A stretch of 64,000 nt of DNA from Rapana venosa (GCA_028751875.1 CM054134.1:48259123-48323122); one strand, 5' to 3'. Shown: positions 25,576 to 62,489, counted from the first letter of the stretch. Translations and numbers: made by a program. The notes: generated by a model from the letters alone, not told the origin.

Positions 25576-27360
25576 TCTGATGACATGGCTTGGTGGCTGA
25601 ATCTCTCTTGGGTATATCCTGCCCCCTTTTCTTTTCTTTTTTTCCCCTTCTCCTCATGCTCTGTGTTTCGTTTGCACTACATCACCATTATTTTTCAAAC
25701 GGTGGGAGGGGAGGGGGGGGGGGGGGGGGCAGGAGAAAAGTTAAAATGTTTAAAAATTGAAATCCCACTCCCCCACCCCAAAATACGCACGCGCGTGCAC
25801 ACACACGCACACACATCATTTACATGCAGGTTTCACAACCACATTACAACATGAGGATGCTGCAGGCCCAAGTTATCTTTTTCAATCAGGTTTGAGATAT
25901 TTGGCAGAAAATGTTTTGCCGGCAAGAAAACAGTTTTTGGATGGGGGAAAAGTGGCAAAGAGATGATAAGAGACTGACAAGGAAAAGAAAAGAAACGGAG
26001 AGGAGAGGAGGCTGGGGCTGACAAAACATGGTGGATAAGAATCCCAGCTCATGAATAAATCCCACCCATGGTTGCCCGGCAAGAGATCTGATGATGTACA
26101 CGATTTTTCCATTGTCAGCGAGCTGGTGCAAAAGGGTTGTGAGGAAGAAAGGGAGAGGAGGGGAGGGAGGGGTTTAGCATAGTAGTGTGAGGACAGAAGA
26201 TGGCTGACATTTATACAGATGGGTGATGAACATGAAGAGAGAGAGAGACGAGACAGAGACAGAGAGAGATGGAGAGGGAAAACACTGAAGGAAAGATCAA
26301 AACAGAAAAACAAAGCGCGGCGTCTGTGTTTCCGCCAGTAACGTTAAATTAACGTGACATGTTTCCTGTAATGTTTGTAAGTAACGTGGAAACAAATGAT
26401 GCGCTGAGTGTGTGCGGTAAGGGTGAGCGGTGCTGTGCTGTGCTGTGCTGTTTGAACAACCTGAAGCAGACTTTTGTCTGAAGCACAGTCTGTTCTCTGA
26501 AAGCGTCTGAAGCATCGTCTGTGGTCTGAAGGCGTGAAATTGACACGTTGTTCATAGGGGCCACCCACCAACCCCAACAAACATGACGACGACGTGTACA
26601 AGTCATTTACTCGAGGTCTCAGTCAGTATAGACAGGTTCCGTTTATGGGAATACGTTATGGTACTGCTACTGTTATTGTTTGTAGTAGCTTGTCGATGAA
26701 GAAGAAAAACTCGGTGAGTATAATGATAAAGAAGCGTCCTCACATTTTTTGGGGGGTCGTGATCTTAATTCCACAGACATCAGGAATATGAGTATTTGAT
26801 ATTATAAGGGTGTTCTGTATGCTTATAATTGGTGCATTCATTTGAAGTGAAACACCACCTCTGTCTATCCATATTTTTGGCACACAATCGCAATCAGTGC
26901 CAACATTTTTTGGTGCCGTTTTGGAAAGGAGAGATAGAGGAGGGGGGGGGGGGGGGGGGGGTTGTTAATCTTTTATTCTTTTATGTCATAAAATTGGATG
27001 CGTCATTTTGCCAGAAAGAAGATCCTGACCTCTTTGCACTTCATAACGACGTACCTATATCTTTCTTTAGTTTGCATTTTACTCCTCAAGGTAGGATGTG
27101 TGGCAGTTAAATATCACTTTTTTCCCTTTGTGTTCACCACAGAAGGAAGCTTGATACTAATAGCAAAGGTCAGATACGGGCGGTAATTTGGTTGTTGTGT
27201 GTGTAATTGTGTGGCTAAAGATGGAGTGAACACTGTGTGTCAAAAGGCTTGAACAGTACCAGGGCTCTTCACAGCTACAGGGATAACACAAACTTTCTAG
27301 CTCTGCTGAACCTGTTTTGACGTGAAGGACGAAATCCTCTTGCAAAACACACTTACACAC
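25576..27360. other. No gene seen; small segment shared with 14.1 kb
   Basis: G runs at 25708-25729 and 26941-26960. 26345-26580 resembles 14100-14285. A CTGTG pentamer ladder lies at 26430-26452. No coding evidence on either strand. Confidence 0.45.
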
Positions 27361-27364
27361 AAAC

Positions 27365-27391
27365 ACAACACACACACACACACACACACAC

Positions 27392-27453
<62 letters not shown>
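27365..27453. repeat. (AC)n then (CT)n compound microsatellite
   Basis: AC 27365-27392 passing directly into CT 27393-27453. Confidence 0.97.
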
Positions 27454-27457
<4 letters not shown>

Positions 27458-27559
27458 CTCTCGTTGTACTGGGCGGGCTGTGAGTGCACCTACTACTACT
27501 AGGCAGCGCCTCATCAAAGGGAGCATGCAGTTAGCTGTCTGGGTAGATGTACCTGTGTT

Positions 27560-27800
27560 TGACGTCAGATTCCTCGGTGTTGGCTGTGCGAAGTGCCATC
27601 AGCATCGCCCCATGAGGGCACTGGTTTTGGAAAAACACCTCCTCCAGATGGTTTTAACTACATCCCTCCCCCACCCCCACCCCTTTGCTCTGTTTTTGTC
27701 TGTGCCTGTTGATCACTTTCATGCTTTATCCCCCTGTTCCAAACCTCCCTTCCTTCCCCAAATGCTAGTTCCATCCTCCACTCTTCCACGTCCTTCCTTA
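27560..27800 (+). repeat. Duplicated segment paired with 18170-18575
   Basis: Carries the 'gccatcagcatcgccccat' block and following C-rich stretch described for the earlier copy. No coding evidence. Confidence 0.45.
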
Positions 27801-27971
27801 TTCTCATTTTTTATCGTTGTTGTTGTTGTTGTTAAGAGCCTTGAGGAACATATTATTTTCCAGCCTTATGTTTAATTTTAGATCTATGTCGAAATTCCTA
27901 CAGCCGTTTTAGATAATGAAAGATCCTCCATCCTTTTTCGCGGACGCGCATTGAGTTTACTCTCACGTCTA

Positions 27972-27974
<3 letters not shown>

Positions 27975-28033
<59 letters not shown>
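27975..28033. repeat. (GT)n microsatellite
   Basis: Pure GT of about 29 units ending at 'taacgcgtgcgcgtgc'. Confidence 0.98.
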
Positions 28034-28036
<3 letters not shown>

Positions 28037-28394
28037 ACGCGTGCGCGTGCATGTCCTCTTTCGTTGTTGGATATTTTCATTCTTCCCTCAAGAATCTTTC
28101 ATCAGCTCCCATGAGCTCTCTTCCCCTCCCCCCTTTCTCCCTTATCAATCCCCTGCCCTCTTCAGTTTTTTGGTTTTTCGTTGTGCATTGTCATTCTGTA
28201 TCATCTCATCGTAAAAACATATTCTTCAAGGAAGCCCACAATGTCTTTTTCGATTCTTTCTTGTCGTTAGTCACCTCCTGTTGGATGATTTGCCGTTTGA
28301 ATGTTTTTCTTTCTCGTTTTTGTGGTGTCAGTTTTTTTGTAATGCTTTGGTGTCTGAATAATGAATCCTCATATGTCATCTGAAGGCTGGGGGT

Positions 28395-28535
28395 GAGATA
28401 GCCTGCCTGGTGGTTAGAACATTGGGCTCGCGATGTTAGGGCTAGGGCTCCATCCCCGGTTTCAGCTACCACCGCGATGCCCGTTTAAAGGGATTTTCCC
28501 CCTGAAGTTAAAGCCATAACAGGGCTGGCTATATA
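28395..28535 (+). mobile_element. tRNA-derived SINE head fragment
   Basis: tagcctgcctggtggttaga fits a tRNA A box, and about 35 bases on, 'gggctccatccccggt' is a worn B box. After it, 'gatgcccgtttaaagggatt' matches 'gacgcccgtttaagggaatt' in the SINE body at 31828. I therefore read it as the 5' part of the same family, cut off before its core. Confidence 0.6.
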
Positions 28536-28840
28536 AAGGCTGAAATGCGTTCTGCGTGCAATGCAGGTGTGTTTTGCTTTTCGAATTGTAACGGTGGAGG
28601 AAGTTACGCTGTGAAATAATCACAGATTTCTAGCACTGAAGGAAAAGTGATTTTACTCTGTGATGAATACGAGCTGTGTACAAGCATTGCTTGCACTCTG
28701 TTATAAACTTTCACATAAAAGGATGTAGCTGTTGGCGTTTATCAAGAGAGTGATATTGGAAGTGAACCAGCAGAGGCACAGCTGATCTCACGTAACTGAC
28801 AAGCAGCGCTAGGCGCAGCCTCTTTCTTTCTGTTTTATTT

Positions 28841-28925
28841 CGAGGATAATGGAATAAGCACTCGCGTGCTTTTTATAGTCAGTCCCCGTGTGTATGCAGT
28901 ATTGTAAATTTTGTCATCCGTTCTT
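28841..28925 (-). mobile_element. SINE body fragment, antisense
   Basis: Reverse complement of the end of the family seen at 31828-32110 and 43826-43963 (cgaggataatggaataagca through gtccccgtgtgtatgc). It stops at the 14-bp direct repeat described in the next entry. Confidence 0.65.
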
Positions 28926-29016
28926 GTCATGCGCTTCGATTTGTTTTTACAAGATTCTGCGCTATATAAATTCCATTTATTATTATTATTATTATTATTT
29001 ATTGTCATCCGTTCTT
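28912..29016 (+). mobile_element. 5'-truncated SINE tail with 14-bp target duplication
   Basis: tgtcatccgttctt occurs at 28912-28925 and again at 29003-29016. It brackets 77 bp that consist of a SINE 3' tail (cgcttcgatttgtttttaca... gcgctatataaattccattt) with an ATT ladder. A tail-only insert flanked by a perfect direct repeat is what 5'-truncated, LINE-driven retroposition leaves. The same tail occurs antisense at 62045-62115 and, shortened, at 53106-53142. Confidence 0.7.
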
Positions 29017-29087
29017 TCATATAGATAAGCCACGCCTACGCTTTCTTATCTCCCGGATCCAATCCCTGGGATCGGAATCTATGGCTT

Positions 29088-29256
29088 TAGTGACACCAGT
29101 GCCAACTCCACTCCCCAGAAAGTCCTTCGGATGATTGAGACTATAAACCGAGGTCCCGAGTGCGGAGACACACGGAGACCATCTTACGTACACATTAAAT
29201 CCCGTTCCGCCTTTCAGAAGAGCAGGCCATTGTGTGCCAGTGGAAACGAATGACAA
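29088..29256 (+). mobile_element. SINE body fragment, sense
   Basis: gccaactccactccccagaa, then 'gactataaaccgaggtcccg' and 'aatcccgttccgcctttcag' match the core at 31888-32035. With the antisense fragment at 28841 it forms an inverted pair. Confidence 0.65.
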
Positions 29257-29329
29257 AATCTAATTTAAAAAAACAAAGAAACCCAAGACTCATGCACACT
29301 GATGTAGTGATTAGACATCATCCCCGAAG

Positions 29330-29425
29330 TCAGAATGCGTCTACCTAAATGGTGTGAAAAACAACGCTCAAATACGCAACATCTCACCATTGGTGAACCT
29401 TGGTGCTCTAGCAAGGGAACGGGAA
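29330..29425 (+). repeat. Dispersed repeat shared with 63430-63500
   Basis: gtctacctaaatggtgtgaa followed by 'catctcaccattggtgaacc' resembles 'agctaccttatggtgggcaa'/'atctcaccgttggtggacct' at the far end of the window. Likely an old short retroposon. Confidence 0.45.
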
Positions 29426-29439
29426 AGAATCTGAAGGTT

Positions 29440-29461
29440 ACAGTGTGTGTGTGTGTGTGTG

Positions 29462-29526
<65 letters not shown>

Positions 29527-29644
29527 CTGCTTTCCTTCTGATTTATAGTTCTATGTCCTTTGATTTATAGTTAATGGTTTTTACTGTCATCCGTTTAACG
29601 TGATAGTTCCTTTAACCTTTCCTGTATCTCCGCTACCTGTCGTG

Positions 29645-29719
<75 letters not shown>

Positions 29720-29749
29720 GTTCATTCCTAGTTCATTGTATTTCTTCTG

Positions 29750-29826
<77 letters not shown>

Positions 29827-29831
29827 ACAAC
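29440..29831. repeat. (GT)n, (GT)n, (CT)n, (AC)n cluster
   Basis: GT 29440-29526, GT 29648-29718, CT 29755-29801, AC 29802-29829. The two GT arrays are separated by about 120 bp of unique sequence. Confidence 0.97.
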
Positions 29832-31288
29832 AAACACACGCACACTGACACTCGCACACCCCACTTTCCACCACCTCTCTCTCTCCCTCCCACCTACCAT
29901 CATCCCTTTCCCTCCCTCCCCTCTTTCCCTCCCTCCTTACCTCCTGGTTCCATCCCTTACTCCTCCACCATCCCCCTCTTCCTGTGCCAGTGAGCACACA
30001 CTGTGAACGCATGGCTGACTCTGACATCGGTTTGTGTTCTGCTCTGCTGCCCTTGGCAGCTTGATGATCCACACTCTTACCACTGACAGCTGCTGCTGCT
30101 GCTACTCATCTTTCACGCTCCTTTTCCTCTCCCTTTTCCCTTCCCTCTTGCTCACTAGACTACCCAGCACTGGCAGTTTTAATCAGGGATGCCATTTGTT
30201 CACAGCTCTGGCCGCTGTTGTTCTACCAGTTGCATTATGGCAGATTGTTTATTGCTGAAGATATGAATTGTATTTTCCCCCCAACAGAGGATAGCACGAT
30301 TTTGTAGTTGTTGCTTGTTCATGAAGATGAAATTAATATTGTAGGTCATCTTTACTTTTGTCCTTGTTACTGGTTTTCAGTGTTGCTGTAACACTTTGTT
30401 CTTCTCTTTCAGGCGTATTGTAATCAATCAGAAAGATCACGATTATCACTTTCTGTTTTTGTAGGTTTTTTGAGTGGTTGCCGTTATCTTGACTTTTTTC
30501 CCTGTTTGCTTCTTTTACTTTAGTTTTCCCAAATGATCAGATAACTTTAATCTTAACCAGGAGTAATTTTTTTTTCTGCCAGAGAGATCCTCATGCATGG
30601 TGGGATCCTTGCAGTGAATCTTCGAGGGGAAACATTATCCTTGTTTCTTTTTGTAACAAGGGTAGAGCATGAAATATTTGTACTATATGTCAAAAGCTGT
30701 TAGTCACTTTTAACCTCCAGGAAAAGCCACACTTGTCATGTTCAAAATTAGTCACACTTGTGATGGACGTGACAGTCCAAATAGTTCAGAAAAATGAATT
30801 CTGTTGAGGCAGCGTGTTCCCGTTCCTATGCTTTGCGCTGCAGCGTGCAGTGCTGACAGTCGTGTCGTGTCCTGTCGTGCCGTGTCGTGTCGTGCTGTGT
30901 CCTGTCGTGCCGTGTCGTGGTCGTGTCGTGTCGTGTCATGGTCGTATCGTGTTGTGTCGGCCCTGTGTTCAAGTCAGTGTGAACAAGTCAATGGTTGGGC
31001 AATGGGATCGATGAAGAAGCTGGAAAAGGTGCTTCATAGCTAGGTCGCCTTTAAAATTTATGTTCATTACGACGTAAGGTACAGTCTTTTCAAAAGAGCT
31101 CATGTGGAGAATGACATGTCATATTAGTGGCTGGTGGTTCGTGTTTCAGATTGATTGGGAAGGGGAGGGGGGAGTTGAAGGTGCAGGCTGGACATTTGGG
31201 AGAAATGGGACCACGTCCCTTTTTCCCACAGAGAGGAGAGAAGTTGTAGTTTTGCAGTTATAAAAGGAAGTATGAGGATCAGATCTCT
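29832..31288. other. No gene seen; pentanucleotide array at 30.9 kb
   Basis: At 30863-30960 a GTGTC/GTGCC-type pentamer array with base changes gives a spurious Val-Ser-Cys-Arg peptide. The remainder is AT-rich with no coding character. Confidence 0.5.
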
Positions 31289-31332
31289 TGTCTCTCTCTC
31301 TGTCTCTCTGCCTCTCTCTCTCTCTCTCTGTG

Positions 31333-31393
<61 letters not shown>

Positions 31394-31735
31394 AACAGGG
31401 AGAAAGACAGACAGAAAGACAGATAGAGAAGGAGGATGAGTGCTAGTGGTGTGGTTCAGGTTTAATGGAACAATTTGCCCTTAGGGAGAGAGGGACAAAT
31501 TAGCTATGATTACACTGAAACACATGGCACTGCACAGCCATTCAATACAGTCGATGGCGCACAGCCCCCACAGCAACCCACCATTTATGCAACGGTAATG
31601 CAATAGTGCTCCATCCGTTGGGTAGCCTTGCCTTGCTTCGCGGACTTGAGTGTTGTGTGTGTGTGTGCATGCGTGCATGTGTGCGCGCGTGCGTGCGTGT
31701 GTGTGTGTGAGTGAAGAGATGGACACGTGCGAGCG

Positions 31736-31800
<65 letters not shown>

Positions 31801-31802
31801 TA
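31289..31802. repeat. (CT)n, (AC)n, (GT/GC)n and (AC)n arrays
   Basis: CT 31289-31380 with AC to 31394; alternating GT/GC 31653-31710; AC 31736-31798. 31395-31650 between them is unremarkable. Confidence 0.95.
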
Positions 31803-31827
31803 CACACACACTACAGCCTGAATAACC

Positions 31828-32110
31828 TGATGGAGCTACCACTGAGACGCCCGTTTAAGGGAATTTTTCCTCTGGAGTCAGCTTCAATGCCGACTCCACT
31901 TCCCTGAAAGTCCTTCGAATAGGACTATAAACCAAGGTACCACATGCGAACACACGCAGCATGTCTTGCGGACACGTTGAAATCCGTTCCGCAATTCGGT
32001 AAAGCAGGCTATTTGTGCCACGTGGGAACGGATAATAAATTGTATGGAACCGCATGCAGACGGGGACTGAATGTTAAAAAAGCCAATGAGTGCCTATTGT
32101 AATATCCTCG
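31828..32110 (+). mobile_element. SINE body, 5'-truncated
   Basis: The longest copy of the family in this window. In order: 'gacgcccgtttaagggaatt', 'gccgactccacttccctgaa', 'ggactataaaccaaggtacc', 'gaaatccgttccgcaattcg', 'accgcatgcagacggggact', and an end in 'aatatcctcg'. It lacks the tRNA-like head. The wording resembles a dispersed element I associate with gastropod genomes. Confidence 0.7.
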
Positions 32111-33280
32111 AAATTGAAGAATGTAAAAGAAGGAAAAAGCAGTAAAACTATATGGCATTGTCTCATGCTTGTTGCAATCCATTTCCCCCCAGCCCATTAT
32201 CAGAGTTGTCTTATGCCTTGCTGGCGGTAGCAATCATTTTGATGTTCACAATTCAGGGCTGTCGTAATGTACACTTTTCACTTTGAAATTTGCTTTTCAA
32301 GTTAGCCTTTTCAGGAAATCTTTTATGTCTATTTGTACTTCCATTTGAAAAAAAATCTCTGTTTGCCGTAGAGCAAACTCTAAGCGCAGACAGGGGCTTG
32401 CTAACAAATAGAAGAGAAGAGAAGAAAATAGATGAGGACAGGAGAACACCAGTGGCCAATTGTTGACCCCCTGGCTTGTTTGAACTCTTTCTTTTTGGGC
32501 TTGATGCCCCCTTCCCCCATTGTACAGTTGTCAAGTCTATCGCTTGAGCACGGAATAGGATTTATCAAATAAAATCCAAGTTTTCCACACACAGATACAT
32601 TTTCCAATTTTTCACAGGATGTGGAGAAATAGGTTTGTTTGCAAACATACTCATCAGTTCTTCTTTAGAAAGAGATACAGACTAGACAGAGAGATACAGA
32701 CAAGACAGAGAGACAGACTTACAAACATACAGGCACAGAGAGAAAGGCAAGGAGAAGGACGATGACTGTATCCCCAGCCCTTTGTCACCACGCTTCAGTC
32801 TTCTTCGCTCCAGGTGAAAGTGCCAGAGATGCAGATGTGATACTTATTTGAATGACAGTCCTGGGCCATGGAAACATGTCACTGTCGGCCCTACCTGCCA
32901 CAATAGAGACCAGCACTGGTGGCGGTCTGTTTTTGTTTATTTATTCTGGCGGCCATCCCATCGGCCTTCTGTGTGGACCAGGGTCAGCGCTGATTTCCAT
33001 TCCTTTCTTCCAAATCCCACCCACCCTCCATCTTTCTGGGGGTATTTTCGGATCTGGACCACACTAGGGAGGCAGTCAGAGGGAAAGAGACAAATGGATA
33101 GGGGTTGCCTGGTCACACCTTTTTCATCCGTCACGTCAAGGTGTCGATAGCTGCAGGGGATGATGAGTGGCGTATTATTATACACACATTTGTATATCGC
33201 AAGAGATATAGGGCAGGAGTGTTGCTATTCTTTTGATCGCTAAGCTTTACTCTTTTGATGTTTGTTATGATGGTTCGTGT
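32111..33280. other. No gene seen
   Basis: Mostly unique sequence with an 'agagatacagac' ladder (32668-32720). Short frames on both strands lack splice support. Confidence 0.4.
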
Positions 33281-33860
33281 GTGTGCGCGCGCGCACGCGC
33301 GCGCGCTTGTTAGGGACCGCTCAGTTTTGACTCTTTTCACCCCATACTTGTAGCCTGACTTGGAGTTGTTGGCGTTGGGTGCAGGCAGGCAGGCCGGCAG
33401 CAGTGTGTGCAGCTGGGGAGTGTAGTGCATCAGTTGTGGAGATGTTGATGAGCCAGCCGCCAGGATGGCTGCATTTTCTTGTCAGGATCAGCGATATGTC
33501 TGGCCTTTAGCAAATCAGTCTTCAATGTATCTTTTTCCCACAGACATGTATCTCTTCCTCCCCCCCCCCCCCCCCCCCCCCACCCCCTCCTCTCCCCCCC
33601 CCACGCCTCCCCCCCCCACCCCTCCCCTTCATCTTCCTCCTCCAATCCACTTCACAAGCTTGTCAAAGTTCCTCGCATCATTCACCAACATGCATGTCCT
33701 TCCCCTTTCACTCTTCCTTCTTCAGTTTACAACTTTTCACTCTTTCAAGTTTTCCTCACGACATGCACAATTTGGGACACAACCAAAAGAAAAAAAAGAT
33801 TGTGCATGTGCTTCTCTCTCTGGCTCTCTCCCTCTCCCCCTCTCTCTCTCCCTCCTCTCG

Positions 33861-33920
<60 letters not shown>

Positions 33921-33925
33921 GTGTG
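33281..33925. repeat. Alternating GC, poly-C and (ATCT)n
   Basis: gtgtgtgcgcgcgcgcacgc (33281 on, about 26 bp, Z-DNA prone); C runs near 33560-33620; CT-rich 33811-33860; (ATCT)n 33862-33920, about 15 units. Confidence 0.93.
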
Positions 33926-34317
33926 TGTGTGTGTCTTTGCACAAACATGAAATTATTGTTCTGCCCGCTGGCGTGGTCTTGGACTGCCACGTCGATTATG
34001 CATATTGAAAATGATTTGGGCTACCATCGACCGTAAGACTGCAATTGGAGGGAGGGGGGGTCTGAAAGTGTGTTTACAAAGAAGGATTGCTGTTGTTGAT
34101 TGTTGATGTGTCTGTCAGTCAGATCATAATCGCTAATGGCTTGATTAATGAGGATGGTGTCAGCTGTCAGAGTCTGTGTGTGGTGGGGGAGGGGTGTAAT
34201 GCCTGGGCTGTGTTGCATGAATAGGTGGTAGTGATATTGTTGTGGGACTGGGATGATGGTGACAGCTTAAATGATGGGGAAAGTGGGGCTGCTTCCCCCC
34301 ACTCCCCCGCCCCCACC

Positions 34318-34318
34318 C

Positions 34319-34349
<31 letters not shown>

Positions 34350-34432
34350 TGCAAACACACGTGCCTGTGTAACTGTGTTTGTACATATTTATTTCGTCTT
34401 CCTCTATTTGTCATTCTTTGGGCTGATTACGC

Positions 34433-34480
<48 letters not shown>
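34318..34480. repeat. Two (GT)n arrays
   Basis: GT 34319-34344 and 34434-34479. The flanks 33926-34317 and 34481-35079 hold no recognised gene; the latter carries a short CT tract (34749-34793). Confidence 0.93.
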
Positions 34481-35079
34481 TGGTGCAATCATGTTGTTGG
34501 TTTGTGCGTGTCTTGCCTATTTGTATGCTATGCGAAGCTGGGTATGGATGCGGTTTGAAGGTGGAACACATCCTGCGAACGCTCAAATGAACAAAGGAAG
34601 GACAAAGAAGGTTAATACAAAGGTGTAAATCATTGAAACAAACTTCCCCAATGAAAACACCTTTTATTCTGGGTTGGTCCAGTCACTCATAGCCCACGGC
34701 CTTCATGATACATTACACGGGTCGCCTTTTCTTTTTCCTTTCTCTTTTCCTCTCTCTCTCTCTCTCTCTCTACTCACTACTCTCTCTCTCATAATTTATC
34801 TCCCAGATCAGCGGGACACAATGGGCAGGCCTGGGGAATCATTTCAAAGACAGGGAGGCAGAGATAAGAGATGGAAAGAGCAGAGAGAAACGGGCTATTA
34901 CTAAATTAGTGGGGAAAGAAGGGTGAGAGAGAATTATCTGTTTCGCACCTAGGTGTTGCATCGCGCGTACGGAAAGTGTGGGTCCACAGGGTTGTTTTTT
35001 ATATGAATGGGCACGAACACACATGCTGGCGTGCGTGCGTGCATGTTGACCTACACGGTTTTATATAATAGGCACGAAC

Positions 35080-35218
35080 ACACTCGCACGCACACACTCG
35101 CACGCACACACACACTCGCACGCACGCACCACACACACACACGCACACACACGTGCGTGCACACGCACCACACACACACACATACGCACACACACACACG
35201 AGCGTGCGCCATGCCGCT

Positions 35219-35284
<66 letters not shown>

Positions 35285-35436
35285 ACTGTATACTGACATT
35301 CTTTTTTTTCTTCTTTTTTTTGTTTTGTCATTGCTAATAAAATTAAGCCTTTTATCCTGGGTGGTGACAATTTATGGCAATACGAAAACAAATAAAGCAA
35401 TGGCCACACATATCTATTCTCTTGGCATCAACTATT

Positions 35437-35493
<57 letters not shown>

Positions 35494-35503
35494 AGGGGGT
35501 GGT

Positions 35504-35560
<57 letters not shown>
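35080..35560. repeat. AC, GA, GA and 54-base poly-G
   Basis: AC/ACGC 35080-35200, GA 35220-35283, GA 35440-35489 and then an uninterrupted run of 54 G (35507-35560), the longest homopolymer in the window. The length of such a run is error-prone in sequencing. Confidence 0.95.
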
Positions 35561-35562
<2 letters not shown>

Positions 35563-35649
35563 AAACAGACAGAGCGACAGAGAAAAGATGTAAGAGGAGA
35601 GGAAAAAGTGGTGGAGTTGATGATAATCATCTCTCGCCGTCAAAAACCC

Positions 35650-36154
35650 ATAATGGCGTGTGATTTCATTCAAGCTCCGAACGCCCACAGCTTAGTTCAG
35701 GCACAATTTGGGCTGACGATTTCATCAAGATCTGTCTGTCTCCCTGTTTGTTTTGTTGTAGAACGTTTCTGCCTGTGCAAGACGTAGGGTGATGCATGCA
35801 GCATAGGCAGGCAGGCAGCGCAGGCAGGCAGGCAGGCTCACAGGGGGTTAACTTCACCCACTAAGAGACCGCTTTGGGGGGGGGATGGGGGGGAGTGTCC
35901 ACTTTGCTCTGCTGCTTCATCAGTTTGTTTTGGCTAAGCATGACTCCATTGAGTGTGATGTTTTTAGATGCTAAGTTTTCTGTTGTTGGGTTGTTGTTGT
36001 TTTTCCCCCCTTCCTTAATGTTTTTGTTTGTTTGTCTCCTTTGTTTATTTCAGGGTTTTTTGTTTTTGATCGTTTTTCTCTGTTTTTTGGTATCGTCTTT
36101 CCTTTATGTGCCTTTGTTTCTTTTTTTGAGTGCGTGTCTCTTTCTTCCTGTCTC

Positions 36155-36196
<42 letters not shown>

Positions 36197-36560
36197 GAGA
36201 AGAGAGAAGTTTGTAATGCTGGACTCAGATCGACGAATAAAACCATTCGAACTTCTTAACTCCGCGGCTTACTTAAGCAGAATTTCACCGATAATTTCAT
36301 CAAGGCCTATCTGTGGTTTTGCCCTACTTGTGTCACAGGATGTTTCGGTTTTGCAAGGCGGAGGAGAATGGCCCAGCAGGCACAAAGGGGTTAAATTAAT
36401 TTCACAGGCTGGAAGACCCCAGTGGGGAAAAAGTCTTTGCATCTTCCGCGCTTCATTGCTTCTTGTGGCTAAGCTTGATTACATTGAGTGATGTTTTAGC
36501 TGTGAAAATGCTGTCAGCTTTTCTCTGGGTGGTTTTTCCCCTTCTTCTCCTTTATTGGGT
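35650..36560 (+). repeat. Tandem duplication, period about 0.57 kb
   Basis: 35660-36015 and 36225-36560 share, in order, 'gatttcatcaagatctgtct'/'aatttcatcaaggcctatct', a 'gggttaa' block, 'ttggctaagcatgactccat'/'gtggctaagcttgattacat' and a T-rich end. A 38-base G run (36157-36194) sits at the junction of the two units. Confidence 0.7.
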
Positions 36561-36618
36561 TTTTTCTGTACATGCTCCAAATTTGCTGTGTCCGTCACTT
36601 TCTGTGTTCTTGTTCACC

Positions 36619-36633
36619 TCTCTCTCTCTCTCG

Positions 36634-36690
<57 letters not shown>

Positions 36691-36794
36691 TTTCTCTCTC
36701 TCTCTCTCTGTCTGTCTGCCACTGCCTCTCTCTCAGCTGCTGTGCTGTCCACCCATCATTTGGAAATAAAGATGAAAACACAAACACACACCAC

Positions 36795-36839
<45 letters not shown>

Positions 36840-36876
36840 ATAGATGATAGATAGATAGATAGATAGATAGATATGG
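36619..36876. repeat. (CT)n, (AC)n and (GATA)n
   Basis: CT 36619-36710, AC 36798-36836, then GATA units 36840-36872. From 36877 to 37584 there is no gene signal other than the acceptor side of the next exon; a C run lies at 37126-37152. Confidence 0.95.
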
Positions 36877-37584
36877 AGAGAGAGATATGAATCCTGTTTT
36901 CCTTTTCTTTAGGGGTGACTGTGTCTCTGTCCTTTTGTGTGGTTTTGAATTGATTTGTATTGGAATACAACGATAATAATATGTGTATGTTGTACACGTG
37001 TCACCAGATTTAAAACTAACGTTAAGTTTTGATTTAATTATGTAAAGCATTGCAAACTAAGCTATAGTCATTTACACACATGTGCGCTTCTGCGTACATT
37101 TACACACCCGTCAACCCCTGCTTCTCCCCCCCCCCCCCCCCCCCCCCCCCCCTCCTCCTCCTCTCCCTTCCTCCCCCTGTCACCACCATATCTCAGGCAG
37201 ATAGTGACAGTTTATGTGCAGTTTGCCTCAAAATAAACAGCACAGAGCACAATGAAGAATGCGTGAGTCGACCTGTGCTTGACTCTGTGTCAGACTCATT
37301 AATTATGGTTACTCTCGGACAGAATATGTGGTTTGTTTAGGGTGCCGGCTGTGACCGTGCTATGCTTTGTAGAACAGTGACAGCAGGGATGGGATGTGGA
37401 TGTTTTGTGCAGACGCATACATATGTGTAAGAGTGGCAACATACGTGTAAGAGTGGCGATATCTATATGTATGACGAACTGTAAAAGTGGGCATGTCAAA
37501 TTGTGTGACTGTTAGTGAGTGTAGTAGTGGGGACATCATGGATGTAGCAGGCAGTGATGGTGATGGTGGTTGTGTGTGTTGCAG

Positions 37585-62489
<24,905 letters not shown>

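Noticed and set aside
33862..33920. (ATCT)n as a possible CRISPR-like array
   Set aside because: Simple tetranucleotide microsatellite without spacers. None of the tandem arrays in the window has unique spacers.
37487..37584. Extension of the 37585 exon upstream as an unspliced start
   Set aside because: The frame is open, but the added sequence (Cys/Gly/Ser-rich from GT repeats) ends in a perfect acceptor tgtgttgcag. The exon match to the family begins just after it, so splicing is likelier.
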